64,000 nucleotides of DNA from Triplophysa rosa. Taxonomy: Eukaryota > Chordata > Actinopteri > Cypriniformes > Nemacheilidae. Positions 59,839 through 64,000 of the stretch are shown here, in pieces. The notes beneath the pieces are model-generated. The model saw nothing but the letters and a program-made list of their open reading frames with translations, was not told the origin of the DNA and did not search any database. The stretch lies in contig NC_079895.1 in the NCBI RefSeq assembly GCF_024868665.1, forward strand, positions 24,142,848 to 24,206,847. The letters run 5' to 3'. The translations under genes and the position numbers were made by a program. Every line of letters starts with the position of its first letter. Position 1 is the stretch's first letter.

Positions 59839-62833
59839 ATGGCTTGGTTATGCATGAGGAATACTGCGACTTTTCTGACCCTGTTCATAGTTTTCATCCT
59901 GCATGTGTGCATTAATGCACAAGGTGAGTTTTCTTCATATTTTTTTAGCATGTGTGATCTCAAAGACGGAATAGACTGTTCTGATTTTTAGATGCTCTGA
60001 TTTTTACTAACAAATTCTGTACTGTAAAATCAAAACTTGATTCATTACTTAAGCATCAAAGTACTGTACGTATACCCAACATGTTTAATAATTATAATAC
60101 TGTAAGTGTGTAAAATGCATTAGAATAAACATATTAAGTGCAAAAGATAAATTACTTAAATTTAATAACTAAAAATGATTACATAAAAAATACATTTACA
60201 TTTACATTTGGCAGACGCTTTTATCCAAAGCTACTTACATTGTATCGTATAATACATTTGTTTCTGACTATGTGTAATCCCCTGGGATCGAACCCATAAC
60301 CCTGGCATTGCTAGTGCCATGCTCTAACCACTGAGCCACAGGAAAGCAAATATATAATTATATATTTTTATTAAAATTAAGGTGCATATCTTTGGTTTGC
60401 AATGCAATTTTAGTGCACACGGGAGACTGTATAGTACTGTTAAAATACTACTTTGTTTAGATATTTTAATATTTTTGTCAAATTTGATGGATTAAGGAAA
60501 AAGAGGAGGGGCTAATTAACCATAACAAGAATTGATAATTATTTTAACAAAGAATACAAGTGAATCAATTAATGGAACAGACAATGAATTTAACCTTGAC
60601 TTATTAGTCTTATTATGTATCACTATTTGCCCGATATGCTGATTAATATATAAGATTTTTAATTTCTTACCAAAGAACATGCTAAAACTACTGTTTTAGT
60701 TTATTTGTATTGTTGAACTTTTTCTGTTTATAATTTTCAAATTCTTAACTGTTTACTGCTATTTTCATCTAAATATGTTATAATGTTATGTTTTAGGTCA
60801 AGGCCAGTATGGACAATGTCCAGTGTTTAAAGTTATGAGGGGGTCTGTTCATAAAGACTGTTTAAACAAACCTTTGAAGATCTCCTGCAGTCTGAAGCAT
60901 TGTGATGGTCAACCAATCAATATTATATGGACTAAGTCTGATGACTTAGGCAAATGGACTCCAGTAAATACAACAGAGTTTCATTTTCACAGAAGAATTT
61001 TGATTCACAGAACTTAACTTCAGATTTAACTTTTACAATTATATCAAAGCTTCATGAGGGGGCCTACAGATGTGAATTTAAGCTTTTACACATATCATCA
61101 GTTAGCCATCATATACGTGTCTCTGTCACAGGTTTTTGCACCTTTTTTATACAGTATATATAACAGTTAAGAATATTTTTTTAGCAGATTAAGAAATATT
61201 TTTTATCTAACAATTTTATCTAATCACTGTAGTGATTAAATACAGCCTTTAGAAATCAATTATATTAACAGTTAACTAAGATTATTTTGAACTCACACAG
61301 ATGACTGCACAGGAACTGACATTTCTTATACTGAGAGCAGATTCAAAATAATTACTGGTTTGTCAAATCAATGCTCCACACAAAGATACCTCACTAATAC
61401 ATTCAGCAAATATGTGACCCTGCCTGGGAAAAGTTTAAATCCTTTGGGCGGATTTACTGTTTTCTACATAAAATCATTCTACATAATTAAAAAAACATTA
61501 AGTGAAACCTTTTTTTTTTACTTTTATAGGCCATGTCAAAGATTGAAATCATAATGAAATTAATCGAAATCAAACTTTGATGCTTGTTGTCTCTTTGATG
61601 CTTGAGAAAATTGTCATTAAACCATTTACATATATATTTAAATTAAAGACAACTATCATCAAATGTATTATATTTTTGTTTATTATTCACACAAGTCTAT
61701 CAAATGGCTTCCGAAGATCGTATTGCTTTTGATTTTTGGAATTTGGCAAACCCTGGTCACAATTAACTTTTAGAAAAAAGACCTACTAATTTAAAGTGTT
61801 CCTGCAGAGGATAGAAAATCATACAGGTTTCCAAATTCATATAGGATATCAAATTGACTTATGTTTACTTATATTTAAAAAGCTATGTAGCTACATCCAA
61901 ATTTTACAAGATAAATCACTGTAATGTAACCTGTTGTTAGTATTTGTTTGTCAGGTGAAAACCTTTGCTAATATTAAGTAAGAACGACTTGATTTGAGAC
62001 ATGAATTAAGTGTTTTGATTTTAGTACATTTTGAATGTGAAATTAACTGCTGCAGTGCAAAGTTGAAAGTTGGTCAGGAGAACTGTGTGGGGAGTTAATA
62101 AATGACTAAGAAGTGTGTCCTAACTGTGTGTCCTAAAAAACTGTTGCATGATCCCTACTTAGACTTATTAATGGTTATTTTCAAGGTTTGAGAAGAAGAG
62201 AAGCCAAGAAAGCACAGGTACAGGCACTTTATTTTGAATATTAAAAATTACCTTTCTACTTCATATGTGACCCTGGATCACAAAACCAGTCTTAAGTAGC
62301 ACGGGAACATTTTTAGTAAAAGACAAAAATACATTGTGTGGGTCAAAATTATCGATTTTTCTTTTATGCCAAAAATCATTAGGATATTAAGTAAAGATCA
62401 TGTTCCATGAAGATATTTTGTAAATTTCCTACCTTAAATATATAAAAACTTTATTTTTGTGAGTGGATGGTCTGCCACAGTGCCCCTGATTAACAATTTC
62501 AAAGGCAATTTTCTCAATATTTTGATTTTTTTGTGCACTCAGATTCCTGAGTTTTAAACGGTTGTATCTCAGCCAGATATTGTCCTATTCTAACAACTCA
62601 TATATCTATAGAAAGTTTATTTATTCAGCTTTCAGATTATGTAAAAATCTCAATTTCGAAAAATTGACCTATAAGACTGGTTTTGTTGTCCAGGGTCACA
62701 TATATTAATTACACTACCAATTGTCTCATTATGTTTACAGCATAGAGCCCAATTCATGTGGACGACACCTGTCCCAAATGTTCTGAAACGTGAAGAATTT
62801 TTCTGTGTTCAGTACTCATCTGTCCAAGATTAA
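59839..62833 (+). pseudogene. Second BTLA-like gene copy, disrupted
   Basis: Tandem duplicate of the gene at 49466. Recognised parts: 59839-59923 (signal exon, 85 bases as in copy 1), 60797-61131 (Ig exon), 61301-about 61333 (linker), 62186-62217 (32-base cytoplasmic exon, as in copy 1), and 62741-62833 (an in-phase last exon of 31 codons). Breaks: a frameshift in the Ig exon stops the frame at 61017, the rest (EGAYRCEF, Ig C-terminus) continuing in another frame; the linker exon lost its GT donor (ACTGAGAGCAG in place of ACTGAAAGTAAGAGCAG); no transmembrane exon found. The last exon is unrelated to copy 1's tail but ends VQYSSVQD, an ITIM-type pattern. Most likely a pseudogene; an assembly error could mimic the frameshift, but not the other losses. 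Confidence 0.75.
60191..60345 (-). mobile_element. tRNA-derived SINE with LINE-type tail
   Basis: On the minus strand: TGGCTCAGTGG (A box, 60328-60338) and GGTTCGATCCC (B box, 60284-60294) of a tRNA-like head, and TTTGGATAAAAGCGTCTGCC tail. The tail matches the LINE end at 56572-56596. Lies in the first intron of the second BTLA-like copy. Confidence 0.85.
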
Positions 62834-62880
62834 ATTGTGATTCAACACAGATTGTTTGTTACACTGTACAAAACATTAGC

Positions 62881-63002
62881 GTAACGAGGAAGGCGGGACG
62901 AGAGCCGTGAGGGAACGGTGCGAGGCAGCTGACACTCATTATCACTCGAGTCACCAGCCTCGCACCGTTCCCTCACGGCTCTCGTCCCGCCTTCCTCGTT
63001 AC
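62881..63002. repeat. Perfect 46-bp inverted repeat with 30-bp loop
   Basis: Arm 62881-62926 (GTAACGAGGAAGGCGGGACG...) and arm 62957-63002 are exact complements. GC-rich in an AT-rich setting. Probably the end of an LTR-like element that continues to about 63341. Confidence 0.98.
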
Positions 63003-63341
63003 AATTAGTTATTTGTTTATTTAGTTTTTTATTATTAGTTGTTGTTTGTTCCTTTTTATTAAATCTTTGTTTTTATCACAGTTAGTTTGTTGTCTTCAGT
63101 TTCCTTTGTTCTGTTTTTTCACCACTCATTTGCGATCATGGTTATTCATTTGATTTGCACAGATGTTTATTTTACCTTCATTTGCTTTTGTATTTATTTG
63201 CTCTGCTTTTCTGCCTTTATCTGTCTGGTGTGGCTTGTGTTATTCACACTGTTTTGCACTACCAGTGCTTTTTTAATACAGTTTTAAAATAAACCTTTTT
63301 TTTAATCTTTGTGGAATTCATCTTCAGACCCTGAGCGTAAC
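62881..63341 (+). mobile_element. LTR-like or hairpin-ended element
   Basis: Begins with the hairpin at AGCGTAACGAGG and ends CTGAGCGTAAC; the interior is T-rich with ATTAAATC. AGCGTAAC at both ends marks the borders, but TG...CA ends and a duplication are not clear. Confidence 0.4.
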
Positions 63342-64000
63342 AGTTTTTATAAAAAATTATACAACAGTTCTTTCTGGTTCTTGAATCTGCAATTCACAGT
63401 TGGACACGTGGCGGTATGCACCCGAACAAGTTGATTGCAACATGCCTTATAAACAGAGAGAGTGAGAACTTGCTACTGTAAACAAGTGCATGTTTACATT
63501 AAAAAACTATATAAAAACAATAGAAACTGCACAATGGAAATAATGCATTCTTGGTGAGTGTCCTTTTACAATCTTTCTTTCATTCCCACGCACGTCGTGC
63601 CTCATTATTTCTCACTTATAACTTCACTGAAGCAGCACAGCGCAAATTTAAAAGACGTGACAGTTTGAAAGTAGTAACGGAAGTTGTTCTACTGTTATGC
63701 TGGGCTGGAATTCGTGGCAGAAGAAAGTAGTTCCCCATTTCGACACTTCGATGTTGTTTCTGATTTATCTACACACTTGTGCCGCAGAACTGTTGTATAA
63801 ATGCAATATCGCTCTCGTAGTCGTGTGATAGTGCTCTGCATCAGCGGCTGTGATTGCCTAGTAGCCTACACTGCGAACAAAGCAGCTCTGATGCGCAGAG
63901 GCATAGATTTCACAAGACATGAAGAACATCTTTTGAATCTGACACCAAGATATATGCACCAGGACTTTTTAGTCATGCAAATTGCCCCATATATGGATCA
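63342..64000. other. No gene recognised
   Basis: Window end. ATGGAAATAATGCATTCTTG before GTGAGT at 63534-63554 could be chance. No domain-bearing frame. Confidence 0.35.

Noticed and set aside
60284..60338. tRNA gene on minus strand
   Set aside because: A and B boxes are present but no foldable cloverleaf was worked out; the LINE-type tail identifies a SINE.
61360..61554. Possible missing transmembrane exon of the second BTLA-like copy
   Set aside because: Hydrophobic stretch is short, has Lys/Thr breaks, and shows no similarity to the copy-1 exon or proper splice sites.

Overview
The window is vertebrate nuclear DNA: introns with GT/AG boundaries, dense transposon remnants and no prokaryotic features. 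The repeat families (L2-like LINEs ending in TTTGGATAAAAGC, tRNA-derived SINEs, hAT and Harbinger-like MITEs) and the order cbs - u2af1 point to a teleost, probably a cyprinid. That assignment is inference from recognised repeats and gene content.

Layout. 1-18.9 kb: no convincing gene; degraded transposons, microsatellites, a minisatellite, a solo LTR and a 2 kb foldback element, plus one orphan exon-like segment at 17.9 kb. 18.9-28.9 kb, minus strand: complete 14-coding-exon cystathionine beta-synthase gene (602 aa), with a possible noncoding first exon near 31 kb. 32.1-38.8 kb, minus strand: complete 8-exon u2af1 (229 aa), the 3' splice-site AG reader. 39.6-43.1 kb, minus strand: nectin-like Ig gene of 4 exons with no recognisable V domain and no transmembrane exon. 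43.7-49.3 kb: long-armed foldback element and an LTR-retrotransposon gag fragment. 49.4-53.1 kb, plus strand: a 6-exon inhibitory receptor that I identify as BTLA from its Ig domain and its ITIM/ITSM tail. 53.2-59.3 kb: a nest of retroelements inside one another. 59.5-62.8 kb, plus strand: a second, decayed tandem copy of the BTLA-like gene. 62.9-64 kb: LTR-like sequence with a perfect 46-bp hairpin.

The housekeeping block (cbs, u2af1) and the immune block (nectin-like, BTLA, BTLA-like pseudogene) have no evident functional link. The nectin-like and BTLA genes recall human 3q13, where NECTIN3, CD96, CD200 and BTLA lie together, whereas CBS and U2AF1 are on human chromosome 21. All splice models were built by hand from reading frame, phase and splice sites; every joined exon of cbs, u2af1, the nectin-like gene and the first BTLA copy keeps phase.
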